Shown here in pieces: positions 1 to 6,012 of a DNA stretch of 7,256 bases. The notes beneath the pieces were generated by a model. The model saw nothing but the letters and a program-made list of their open reading frames with translations. It was not told where the DNA came from and ran no database searches. The position numbers and the translations under genes are program-made. Source of the DNA: Chloroflexi bacterium RBG_16_64_32 (GTDB taxonomy: Bacteria > Chloroflexota > Dehalococcoidia > SM23-28-2 > RBG-16-64-32). The stretch's first letter is position 1. Each line of letters starts with the position of its first letter. Location of the stretch: the NCBI GenBank assembly GCA_001795235.1, contig MGNZ01000073.1, forward strand, positions 3,585 through 10,840. The letters run 5' to 3'.

Positions 1-368
1 AGGAGGCCCTGGAAAACCTGAGCCAGCGTGTTGGCAGCTACGACCTGGATGTGGTTATCACGGCCATCCTAATCCAGCGCTCCGTCGGCTCTAACCTTTC
101 CGAAGTCCTGGACAAGGTGGCGCACACGATACGTGAGCGCGTGCGCATCAAGGGTGAGATCAACACGTTGACGGCCCAGAAGAAGCTGTCCGGCTGGGTA
201 ATCGGCCTGATGCCGGCGGCATTCGTGCTGATGATGGTGGCCGTCAACTTCGACTACATGTCGATTCTGTTCACCGATCCATTGGGGCGGCTCCTGCTGG
301 TGCTAGCCGTCGTGCTGGACTTCATCGGCATCATGATGATCAGACGTATCGTCACTGTGGACATCTAG
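1..368 (+). CDS. tadB: Type II secretion system F family protein, TadB-like (3' part only)
   Basis: C-terminal 121 residues of a Tad (Flp) pilus inner-membrane platform protein; the first full codon begins at base 3 and the 5' part lies outside the window. An internal ATG at 51 is not the real start, because the reading frame and the homology continue upstream of it (EALENLSQRVGSYDLDVVIT). The conserved T2SSF stretch is visible: ITAILIQRSVGSNLSEVLD, then TIRERVRIKGEI, then LTAQKKLSGWVIGLMP, which leads into the first hydrophobic segment. A second hydrophobic segment (LLLVLAVVLDFIGIMMI) precedes the short tail RRIVTVDI. In the known family, TadB and TadC form the platform that works with the TadA ATPase to assemble Flp pili. 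tadC follows after 11 nt, and its Shine-Dalgarno overlaps the tadB stop codon, which suggests translational coupling. Confidence 0.9.
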   Translation, partial: EALENLSQRVGSYDLDVVITAILIQRSVGSNLSEVLDKVAHTIRERVRIKGEINTLTAQKKLSGWVIGLMPAAFVLMMVAVNFDYMSILFTDPLGRLLLVLAVVLDFIGIMMIRRIVTVDI

Positions 369-372
369 GAGG
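367..372 (+). promoter_or_regulatory. Ribosome binding site of tadC
   Basis: A perfect AGGAGG whose first two bases are the end of the tadB TAG stop. It lies 7 nt before the ATG at 380 but only 4 nt before an in-frame GTG at 377, so it favours the ATG as the tadC start. Confidence 0.75.
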
Positions 373-379
373 TGGAGTG

Positions 380-1291
380 ATGGCACTGGCAACGATTGCG
401 GCGTTTACCGCGTTCCTGGGCGTCCTCATGATCGTGATGTCGCTGGCCGGCGGCCGGCGGGAGAACCCGGTACTGGCACGAGTCCGGAACCTGGCTGCGC
501 ACATGCCGGAGGAGAGCGTGGACCTGACTCTCCCCTTCTCGCAGAGAGTCATATGGCCGATCTTTGAGGGCATCGGCAAAGGCTTCGCAAAGCTGCTGCC
601 GACGACCTTCGTGGCACGCATACGTCACTTACTGGTTTTGGCGGGGCACCCATTTTCCGTTACCGGTTTCCTGTTCCTCATGGCCGTCACCGGCGCGGCC
701 GTCCCCGGCCTCTTCCTGGCGCTGTTGCTGCTCGCGGGCGCCGGCTTGGGCGGCGTCCAGCTTGTGGCCCTGATTGCCGTCACCGCCGCGGGCCTCTACG
801 CGCCGTACTTCTGGCTGGCGAGGCGAGTGGGGCGCCGGCAGACCGAGATCCTCAAGAGTCTACCAAACGCGCTGGACCTCCTCACCACGTGCGTGGAGGC
901 GGGCCTGGGTCTGGACTCCGCCTTCGCCAAGGTAGCGGAATCTCTCCCGGGCCCCTTCGGAGACGAACTGGCCCGCGCCCTGCGAGAGATGGCGCTGGGC
1001 CAGAGCCGCCGCGACGCCCTCCGCGAGGTGGGGGAGCGCACCGGTATGTCAGAGGTCATCACGTTCGTTGGGTCCATAATCCACGCTGAGAGGACCGGCT
1101 CCTCCATTGCAGATGTCCTCCGCGTGCAGGCGGACCAGATGCGCGTACGCCGTCGCCAGCGGGTGGAGCAGATAGCCCAGAAGATCCCCATCTGGATGAC
1201 TTTTCCCCTCGTCCTCTTCCTCCTACCGTCACTTTTCATCGCCATTCTCGCGCCGGCGGCGATCCAGGTGCTGGACTCCCTGGCCCGATAG
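380..1291 (+). CDS. tadC: Type II secretion system F family protein, TadC-like
   Basis: Second platform protein of the Tad/Flp pilus machinery, 303 residues, close to the usual TadC length. A membrane segment lies at about residues 4-24, followed by a basic/polar stretch. A long hydrophobic double segment (about residues 95-150) precedes the cytoplasmic T2SSF domain. That domain shows the typical LPNALDLLTTCVEAGLGLDSAF, a GELAR-like DELARALREM, GMSEVITFVGSIIHAERTG and a basic run QMRVRRRQRVEQIAQK. The protein ends in a final membrane segment (PLVLFLLPSLFIAILAP). The start is set by the AGGAGG 7 nt upstream; the GTG one codon earlier (377) is a less likely alternative. Pairing with tadB directly upstream supports TadC over a general secretion GspF. 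A strong terminator follows, so this is the last gene of the pilus operon. Confidence 0.9.
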   Translation: MALATIAAFTAFLGVLMIVMSLAGGRRENPVLARVRNLAAHMPEESVDLTLPFSQRVIWPIFEGIGKGFAKLLPTTFVARIRHLLVLAGHPFSVTGFLFLMAVTGAAVPGLFLALLLLAGAGLGGVQLVALIAVTAAGLYAPYFWLARRVGRRQTEILKSLPNALDLLTTCVEAGLGLDSAFAKVAESLPGPFGDELARALREMALGQSRRDALREVGERTGMSEVITFVGSIIHAERTGSSIADVLRVQADQMRVRRRQRVEQIAQKIPIWMTFPLVLFLLPSLFIAILAPAAIQVLDSLAR

Positions 1292-1319
1292 ATCACGCGA
1301 CTTCCTCTACTGCCTGCCG

Positions 1320-1359
1320 CGAGAGTCGGCCCTGCTACCTCAGGGCCGACTCTCGTTTT
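1320..1359 (+). terminator. Intrinsic terminator after tadC
   Basis: Perfect 15-bp inverted repeat: the arm CGAGAGTCGGCCCTG (1320-1334), a 6-nt loop CTACCT, and the exact reverse complement at 1341-1355. A TTTT tract follows at 1356-1359. The stem is very GC-rich, so this should end transcription of the tad operon. The T-tract is short, but the stem is unusually long and has no mismatch. Confidence 0.9.
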
Positions 1360-1387
1360 GCCCTCCCGTCGGCGCTGACGATATACT
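1358..1387 (+). promoter_or_regulatory. Sigma70-type promoter of gap
   Basis: A -35-like TTGCCC (1358-1363) and a -10 TATACT (1382-1387, one mismatch to TATAAT) are separated by 18 nt. The expected transcription start is near 1394, leaving a leader of about 33 nt before gap. The -35 box shares its first bases with the T-tract of the preceding terminator. The -10 box stands out in an otherwise GC-rich region. Confidence 0.65.
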
Positions 1388-1411
1388 AAAGCCAATCTCC
1401 GCCGAAATCAC

Positions 1412-1417
1412 AGGAGG
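1412..1417 (+). promoter_or_regulatory. Ribosome binding site of gap
   Basis: Consensus AGGAGG with a 9-nt spacer to the ATG at 1427. It confirms this start. Confidence 0.8.
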
Positions 1418-1426
1418 AAGCATCTC

Positions 1427-2443
1427 ATGGCAGTCAAGGTAGGCGTCAACGGGTTCGGCCGCATCGGCCGACAGGTGTTCAAGGCCATCCATGATCTCCA
1501 CGCGGATGCGCTCGAAGTCGTGGCAGTCAACGACCTGACTGATCCCCGGACGAACGCGCACCTGCTCAAGTACGACAGCACCTACGGATCGTTCCCAGGC
1601 GAAATCAAGGCAACCGACGATGCCATCACCGTTAACGGCCATTCCATCAGAGTTCTGGCCCAGCGCGACCCGGGCCAAATCCCCTGGCAGGACCTTGGCG
1701 TAGAGATAGTGCTGGAGTCTACCGGTCGGTTCACCGCCGCAGAGAAAGCCCGCGCCCACATCGACGGCGGCGGCGCCAAGAAGGTGATCATCAGCGCGCC
1801 GGCAAAGGGAGCCGATTTCACCGTGGTCCTGGGCGTCAACGACTTGATGTACGATCCAGCCAGCCACAACGTTATCTCCAACGCATCCTGTACCACCAAC
1901 TGCATCGCGCCGGTGGCCAAGGTCTTGCACGACTCGTTCGTCATCGAAAGAGGGTTCTTGACCACCATCCACGCCTACACCAACGACCAGGTGATCCTGG
2001 ACACTGTGCACAAAGACCTACGCCGGGCCCGCTCCGCCGGCCTCAACATCATCCCCACCACTACCGGCGCCGCCCGCGCGGTCGCCGTGGTCATTCCGGA
2101 GCTGGAGGGTCGCCTTGACGGCATGGCGATGCGCGTCCCCACCGCCACCGTTTCAGTGTGCGACTTTGTGGCCACGCTGGAGAAGTCGGTTACCGTCGAT
2201 GCCGTCAACGAGGCGTTCCGCGCAGCGGCCTCCGAACCGCTGCGGGGCATCCTGGAGTACTGCGACGAGCCGCTGGTCTCCTCCGACTTCAAAGGCAGTT
2301 CCGCCAGCGCCATCTTCGATTCGCTGAGCACTATGGTGCTGGACGGCAACCTGGTGAAGACGATCTCCTGGTACGACAACGAGTGGGGCTACGCCTGCCG
2401 GTCGGCCGACCTGTGCGCCTTCCTGGCCAGCAAGGGGTTGTGA
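1427..2443 (+). CDS. gap: Type I glyceraldehyde-3-phosphate dehydrogenase
   Basis: Cytoplasmic enzyme that converts glyceraldehyde 3-phosphate, phosphate and NAD(P)+ to 1,3-bisphosphoglycerate in glycolysis, or runs the reverse in gluconeogenesis or CO2 fixation. Length (338 residues) and layout are normal. The N-terminal Rossmann fold has VGVNGFGRIGR (residues 5-15) and the NAD-ribose-binding region VNDLTD (34-39). The catalytic cysteine is C155 in NASCTTN and the general base is H182 in IHAYT. The signature KGSSASAIFDSL and the C-terminal SWYDNEWGYACR are intact. The acidic residue of VNDL and the following LT favour NAD. However, the position that reads Leu-Pro in strictly NAD-dependent enzymes (ILDLPHKD) reads Thr-Val here (T193, V194), so dual cofactor use is possible. 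The gene has its own promoter and consensus ribosome binding site. The CDF gene starts 13 nt after its stop. Confidence 0.97.
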   Translation: MAVKVGVNGFGRIGRQVFKAIHDLHADALEVVAVNDLTDPRTNAHLLKYDSTYGSFPGEIKATDDAITVNGHSIRVLAQRDPGQIPWQDLGVEIVLESTGRFTAAEKARAHIDGGGAKKVIISAPAKGADFTVVLGVNDLMYDPASHNVISNASCTTNCIAPVAKVLHDSFVIERGFLTTIHAYTNDQVILDTVHKDLRRARSAGLNIIPTTTGAARAVAVVIPELEGRLDGMAMRVPTATVSVCDFVATLEKSVTVDAVNEAFRAAASEPLRGILEYCDEPLVSSDFKGSSASAIFDSLSTMVLDGNLVKTISWYDNEWGYACRSADLCAFLASKGL

Positions 2444-2456
2444 GAGAGTCTGCCCC

Positions 2457-3398
2457 ATGGCGATGACGGCGCTGAACGAGAGCCGCGCCCGCAGCCGGCG
2501 CGTTCTGACCCTCGCCGTCGCCATCACCGGCACTATTCTACTGGCCGAGTTGGTGGGTGGAATTCTCACCAACAGCCTGGCCCTCATGTCCGACGCCGGC
2601 CACATGGCCTCTGACCTGGGTGCGTTGGGCCTCAGCCTAGGCGCTCTGTGGCTGGCGACCCGTCCGGCCAGCCAACGCCGCACGTACGGCTTCCACCGGG
2701 CAGAAGTGCTGGCGGCGCTGATCAACAGCCTGATCCTGATGGGCATCGCCGGATACGTCTTCTGGGAGGCGTCACGGCGCTTCGGCGATCCTCCCGATGT
2801 CCACAGCGGCCCCTTGCTGGCCATCGCCACGATCGGTCTGGCGGCCAACGTAGCGTCCGCCGCCCTTCTCTACCGGAAGCGGAGCGATAGCCTCAACGTG
2901 CGCTCCGCGTACCTCCACGTCCTGGGTGACGGGCTCTCATCGGTGGGCGTCATGGCGGCAGGCCTTATCATGCTGGTCACGGGCGCCTTCATCGTCGACC
3001 CGATTATCAGCGTGTTCATCGGCGTCCTCATCCTCGCCGGCTCCTTCAGGATCACGTGGGAGACCACACAGGTGCTCCTGGAAGCCGCGCCCCCCGGACT
3101 GAGCATCGGCGACATCCAGCGGGCGATGCTGGAGACCGAAGGAGTCACGGGGATACACGACCTCCACGTGTGGACCGTCACCAGCGGCTTCGTATCGCTG
3201 AGCGGCCACGTGGAGACGGATCAGGGCCGGGACCAGCACGACATTCTCGTGAACATGAGGCGCCTGCTGGCCCAACGTTTCGGCATTGAGCACGCCACCA
3301 TTCAGATGGAGAGCACTGCCCTACACGAGGAGCTAGAGGCTTGCTGCGGGGTGGACAGCGAGGAGGGTACCAGTGAGCACGCCGCGTTTCACACTTAA
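2457..3398 (+). CDS. Cation diffusion facilitator (CDF) metal transporter, ZitB/CzcD-like
   Basis: Inner-membrane metal/proton antiporter, 313 residues, with the usual six membrane segments followed by a cytoplasmic dimerisation domain. The two metal-site halves typical of Zn2+-type CDFs are present: HxxxD in TM2 (H49, D53, within LMSDAGHMASD) and HxxxD in TM5 (H154, D158, within YLHVLGDGLSS). Further family marks are TYGFHRAEVLAALIN (76-90) and the C-terminal GIHDLHVWTVTSG. The TM4-TM5 loop is short and lacks a long His-rich stretch. The tail CCGVDSEEGTSEHAAFHT carries two Cys and two His that could bind metal; this is inference. Zn2+ (possibly Co2+ or Cd2+) is the likely substrate; the sequence alone cannot settle it. 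ATG 2457 is preferred because the GAGAGAG upstream is well spaced for it; ATG 2463 is an alternative. The 3' end overlaps the next gene by 26 nt. Confidence 0.93.
   Translation: MAMTALNESRARSRRVLTLAVAITGTILLAELVGGILTNSLALMSDAGHMASDLGALGLSLGALWLATRPASQRRTYGFHRAEVLAALINSLILMGIAGYVFWEASRRFGDPPDVHSGPLLAIATIGLAANVASAALLYRKRSDSLNVRSAYLHVLGDGLSSVGVMAAGLIMLVTGAFIVDPIISVFIGVLILAGSFRITWETTQVLLEAAPPGLSIGDIQRAMLETEGVTGIHDLHVWTVTSGFVSLSGHVETDQGRDQHDILVNMRRLLAQRFGIEHATIQMESTALHEELEACCGVDSEEGTSEHAAFHT
3361..3367 (+). promoter_or_regulatory. Ribosome binding site of the lipoprotein gene
   Basis: AGGAGGG inside the 3' end of the CDF gene, with a spacer of 5-6 nt to the GTG at 3373. It fixes the GTG as start and implies translation coupled to the CDF gene. 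Confidence 0.75.
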
Positions 3399-4344
3399 GG
3401 TCGGGGCCGCGCCCGCCTCCGCCATTCTGCTGGCCCTAGTCGCCGCCTGTACGGGCGGTCGAGATGAGGGCGATTCCAGTGTCATCACGCCCTCCACCGA
3501 GGACTCCCAGGTCACGGCGTTGGTGGTCAACTCGGAGCTGGTGGTAGGCGAGAACCGGTTCATGATCGGCCTCCTCAGCGCCGAGAACGAGGAGATCACC
3601 GGCGCCCAGGTCGGGTTCCGCTTCTTCAAGCTGGAGGGTGAGGAACAGGAGCCGCGAGGAGAGGCTGAGGCCACGCCCATAGCCCTGGAGAAGAGTTACA
3701 CCGAGATCCACGAGGACGGGACGGTGGAGACCCACTCAGCGGGAGAGAGCGGCGTCTACGTGGCCACCGTCCAGTTCGACGAGGCGGGCACATGGGCTGT
3801 GGAGATCACGGCCAGCGCGGACGGCACGCCTTACGGCCCGATCGGGACAGCCTTCAGCGTCTTGGACGAGGCCAGTACGATCGCCGTGGGCGCTCCGGCG
3901 CCCCGCAGTGAGACGCTTACCCTAGACGACGTGGCCGACGTCGCGGAGATCGACACATCGGACCCGCCCATCCCGGAGATGCACACCATGACCATCGCCG
4001 AGGCGGTGACATCCGGCAGACCTTCGGTCATCGTATTCGCCACTCCCGCTTACTGCGTGAGCCGCATCTGCGGCCCCACCAAGGACGTAGTCGATGACCT
4101 GTTCCAGCAATACGGGGACCGGGTGAACTTCGTCCACGTGGAGCCGTACGACGTGCCGCGAGTGCGCCGGGGGGAATGCCCCAACCTGGGCGCCTGTGCC
4201 GTGTCCGCGGCCGTGGAGTGGGGTCTGCCCTCCGAGCCCTGGGTGTTTCTGGTGGACGCCGATGGGAACGTGGCCGCCAAGTTCGAAGCGGTTGTGACCC
4301 TGGACGAACTGAAGCAGGCGCTGGAGTCACTGCTCACGGGCTAG
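3373..4344 (+). CDS. Lipoprotein with Ig-like (YtkA/FixH-type) and thioredoxin-like domains
   Basis: Predicted extracytoplasmic lipoprotein of 323 residues. The N-terminus has a basic residue (K9), a hydrophobic core and a lipobox LVAAC with the lipidated Cys at 26, then a polar acidic linker (GGRDEGDSS). Residues of about 48-165 look like a beta-sandwich of the YtkA/FixH kind: ELVVGENRFMIGLLSAENE, then VYVATVQFDEAGTWAVEI. Residues of about 205-323 look like a thioredoxin fold: RPSVIVFATPAYCVSRICGP, then VNFVHVEPYD, then a likely cis-Pro region SEPWVFLVDADGNV. The redox motif is CX4C (C228, C233) in place of CXXC, and a second pair lies at C269 and C275 (CX5C). A thiol-disulfide or metallochaperone-like role outside the membrane is inferred; no substrate can be named. 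The GTG start follows a good ribosome binding site, and the gene overlaps the CDF gene, which suggests a shared transcript. Confidence 0.85.
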   Translation: MSTPRFTLKVGAAPASAILLALVAACTGGRDEGDSSVITPSTEDSQVTALVVNSELVVGENRFMIGLLSAENEEITGAQVGFRFFKLEGEEQEPRGEAEATPIALEKSYTEIHEDGTVETHSAGESGVYVATVQFDEAGTWAVEITASADGTPYGPIGTAFSVLDEASTIAVGAPAPRSETLTLDDVADVAEIDTSDPPIPEMHTMTIAEAVTSGRPSVIVFATPAYCVSRICGPTKDVVDDLFQQYGDRVNFVHVEPYDVPRVRRGECPNLGACAVSAAVEWGLPSEPWVFLVDADGNVAAKFEAVVTLDELKQALESLLTG

Positions 4345-4348
4345 CGGT

Positions 4349-4582
4349 ATGAGCGCAAGACCGGGAATCGGCGACCCCGCACCGCCGTTCTAGCTGATCT
4401 CCCACGGGGGCGAGTTTGAATGCCCTGGACCGGACTGGGGCGCCCGGACCTTATGTCACGCGGCCGGCGATTTCGTCATTGACGGACGGGGGATAGTGAG
4501 CTTTGCCTACCGAAGCGAGGACCCGTCGGACCGACCGCCGTTAGACCGGCTTCTAAGGGCGGTTCGGGAGGCGGCGGACTGA
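4349..4582 (+). pseudogene. Remnant of a peroxiredoxin-like (AhpC/TSA, redoxin) gene
   Basis: An ATG 4 nt after the lipoprotein stop opens a frame reading MSARPGIGDPAPPF, the classic redoxin N-terminus (GDPAPxF). It is interrupted by TAG at 4391-4393, where most family members have an ordinary residue (GAG for Glu would differ by one base). The same frame then runs open to TGA at 4580-4582. It starts LISHGGEF and ends in a typical AhpC/TSA C-terminus: GDFVIDGRGIVSFAYRS, a DRPP motif, then LDRLLRAVREAAD. Only 77 coding positions are present, counting the TAG, against roughly 160-200 in the family. The middle with the peroxidatic Cys is absent. So there are two lesions, a nonsense codon and a large internal deletion. 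No good ribosome binding site precedes the ATG. The position fits an old operon of thioredoxin-like lipoprotein plus peroxiredoxin. A functional short protein is unlikely. Confidence 0.7.
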
Positions 4583-4605
4583 CCCGTAACGACCGCCGAA
4601 TTTCC

Positions 4606-4635
4606 TTGACGCCGTTGGCGACGAACCGATACAAT
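4606..4635 (+). promoter_or_regulatory. ffh: Sigma70-type promoter of the ffh operon
   Basis: TTGACG (4606-4611, five of six bases of TTGACA) and TACAAT (4630-4635, five of six of TATAAT) are separated by 18 nt. The predicted transcription start is near 4641-4643, only about 6-8 nt before the ffh ATG at 4649, so the leader would be almost absent. With the pseudogene just upstream (4349-4582), this accounts for most of the 304 bases between the lipoprotein and ffh. Confidence 0.8.
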
Positions 4636-4648
4636 CCTATCCGTAACT

Positions 4649-5977
4649 ATGTTCGAAGCGCTTACCGATAAGCTTCAGGGCGCTTTTCGCCGCCTGGGCA
4701 GCCACGGCACCATCACCGAGCAGGACCTGGACGAGGCCCTGCGTGAGGTGCGCCTCGCTCTACTGGAGGCGGACGTCAACTTCAAGGTCGTCCGCCAGTT
4801 CGTCCAGGGAGTCAAGGAGCGGGCGCTAGGGTCAAAGGTGCTCAGCAGCCTAACGCCCATGCAGCAGATCATCGATGTCGTTAACCAGCAGCTTATGGAG
4901 GTGCTGGGGGGCGGCCAGAGCCGCCTGGAGCACGCCAAGTCGGCACCCACCGTGCTTATGCTCGTGGGCCTTAAGGGTTCCGGCAAGACCACCACTACGG
5001 CCAAGCTGGCCCTACACCTGCGCCGTCAGGGCGAGAATCCGCTCATGGTCGCCGCTGACCCGGAGCGCGTAGCCGCGGTGGAACAGCTTGTGGCTCTGGG
5101 CAAACAGCTAAGCCTCCCGGTTTTCGCGCCGGAAGGAGCGGTCCCACCCACGCAAGTCTGCAAAGCCGCGCTCAAAGAGGCGAAGAGCAGCGGGGCATCT
5201 TTTGTCATCGTGGACACGGTAGGCTACGTACAGCTTGACGCTGAAGAGCTCAAAGAGCTGACCGGCCTCAAGAAGGTATTGGACCCAACAGAGGTCCTCC
5301 TGGTGGCGGATGCCATGACCGGACAGGAGGCTGTGCATACGGCTGAGGAGTTCCACCGCGCCGTGGGCCTCACGGGACTGATTCTCACCAAGCTGGACGG
5401 CGACGCCAGAGGAGGCGCCGCGCTGTCCATCCGCGCCGTGACCGGCGTCCCCGTCAAGTTTGTGGGCGCCGGCGAGAAGGCGGACGCCCTTGAGCCGTTC
5501 TACCCGGACCGCTTTGCCTCCCGCATCCTGGGCATGGGCGACCTGCTGACGCTCATAGAGAAAGCGAAGGCGGAACTGACCGACGAGGACGTGGAATCGC
5601 TTTCGGAGCGGATGAAGAAGGGCACGCTCACCCTGGAGGACTTTCTTAGCCAGTATCAGCGGGTGCGACGCATGGGTCCGCTACACCAGTTAATCGGCCT
5701 GGTGCCCGGCCTCTCCCAGATCAAGGGCCGCCTGAACCTCGACGAGATAGATGACAAATATCTCGGCTTGGTGGAAGCGATAATCTACTCTATGACGCCG
5801 GATGAGCGCCGCCATCCCGAGATCATCGATGGCAGCCGCCGCCGCCGCATCGCCACGGGGAGCGGCGCCACTCCTTCCGACGTCAATCGCCTGCTGAAGC
5901 AGTACAGAGAAGCAAAGCGTATAATGCAGCAGATAACCACCGGGCGCGGCGCTAAGATCTCGCCGCTGTTCGGTTAG
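4649..5977 (+). CDS. ffh: Signal recognition particle protein Ffh (SRP54)
   Basis: GTPase of the bacterial signal recognition particle. It binds 4.5S/6S SRP RNA and signal peptides of nascent membrane proteins and hands the ribosome to FtsY. It has 442 residues, normal length. N domain: MFEALTDKLQ start and ALLEADVNFKVV (37-48). G domain: P-loop GLKGSGKTT (107-115), G2 region DPERVAAVEQL (137-147), G3 DTVGY (189-193), TKLDGDARGG (247-256) and closing loop GAGEKADALEPF. M domain from about 310: RMGPLHQLIGLVPG, then SMTPDERRHPEIIDGSRRRR and IATGSG (RNA-binding motif), then DVNRLLKQY. Two motifs deviate from the usual DTYRPAA and DTAGR: here DPERVAA and DTVGY, so the G3 Arg is a Tyr. The M domain has few Met (322, 342, 382, 426), with Leu in the finger-loop region. 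The ATG fits the conserved N-terminus, but no Shine-Dalgarno precedes it. Confidence 0.97.
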   Translation: MFEALTDKLQGAFRRLGSHGTITEQDLDEALREVRLALLEADVNFKVVRQFVQGVKERALGSKVLSSLTPMQQIIDVVNQQLMEVLGGGQSRLEHAKSAPTVLMLVGLKGSGKTTTTAKLALHLRRQGENPLMVAADPERVAAVEQLVALGKQLSLPVFAPEGAVPPTQVCKAALKEAKSSGASFVIVDTVGYVQLDAEELKELTGLKKVLDPTEVLLVADAMTGQEAVHTAEEFHRAVGLTGLILTKLDGDARGGAALSIRAVTGVPVKFVGAGEKADALEPFYPDRFASRILGMGDLLTLIEKAKAELTDEDVESLSERMKKGTLTLEDFLSQYQRVRRMGPLHQLIGLVPGLSQIKGRLNLDEIDDKYLGLVEAIIYSMTPDERRHPEIIDGSRRRRIATGSGATPSDVNRLLKQYREAKRIMQQITTGRGAKISPLFG

Positions 5978-6001
5978 AGCTTGTCCCACAATCCGCACAC
6001 T

Positions 6002-6007
6002 GGAGGT
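6002..6007 (+). promoter_or_regulatory. Ribosome binding site of rpsP
   Basis: GGAGGT with a 5-nt spacer to a TTG at 6013. There is no ATG or GTG at the position the S16 family requires, so this site settles the unusual TTG start. Confidence 0.8.
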
Positions 6008-6012
6008 GCTTA

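Noticed and set aside
377..379. GTG as the tadC start
   Set aside because: Spacing to AGGAGG would be only 4 nt, and an ATG with 7-nt spacing follows immediately.
796..1395. Minus-strand open frame of 199 codons opposite tadC
   Set aside because: Arg/Ser-rich product with no recognisable domain; it runs through the terminator hairpin and is a shadow of tadC in GC-rich sequence.
4391..4393. TAG as a recoded codon (for example pyrrolysine) or programmed readthrough
   Set aside because: The site is not catalytic in redoxins, the following product lacks the active-site Cys, and no other gene in the window uses in-frame TAG; simple decay is enough.
4572..4605. Inverted repeat CGGCGG / CCGCCG (4572-4577 and 4593-4598) followed by a few T, a possible terminator before ffh
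   Set aside because: Only 6 bp with a 15-nt loop and no real T-tract; expected by chance in GC-rich DNA. How the upstream transcript ends is unclear.
5920..5925. Perfect TATAAT near the 3' end of ffh, a possible internal promoter for rpsP-khpA-rimM
   Set aside because: No acceptable -35 box at 16-19 nt upstream and no TGn extended -10; the bases are explained by the codons for Arg-Ile-Met.
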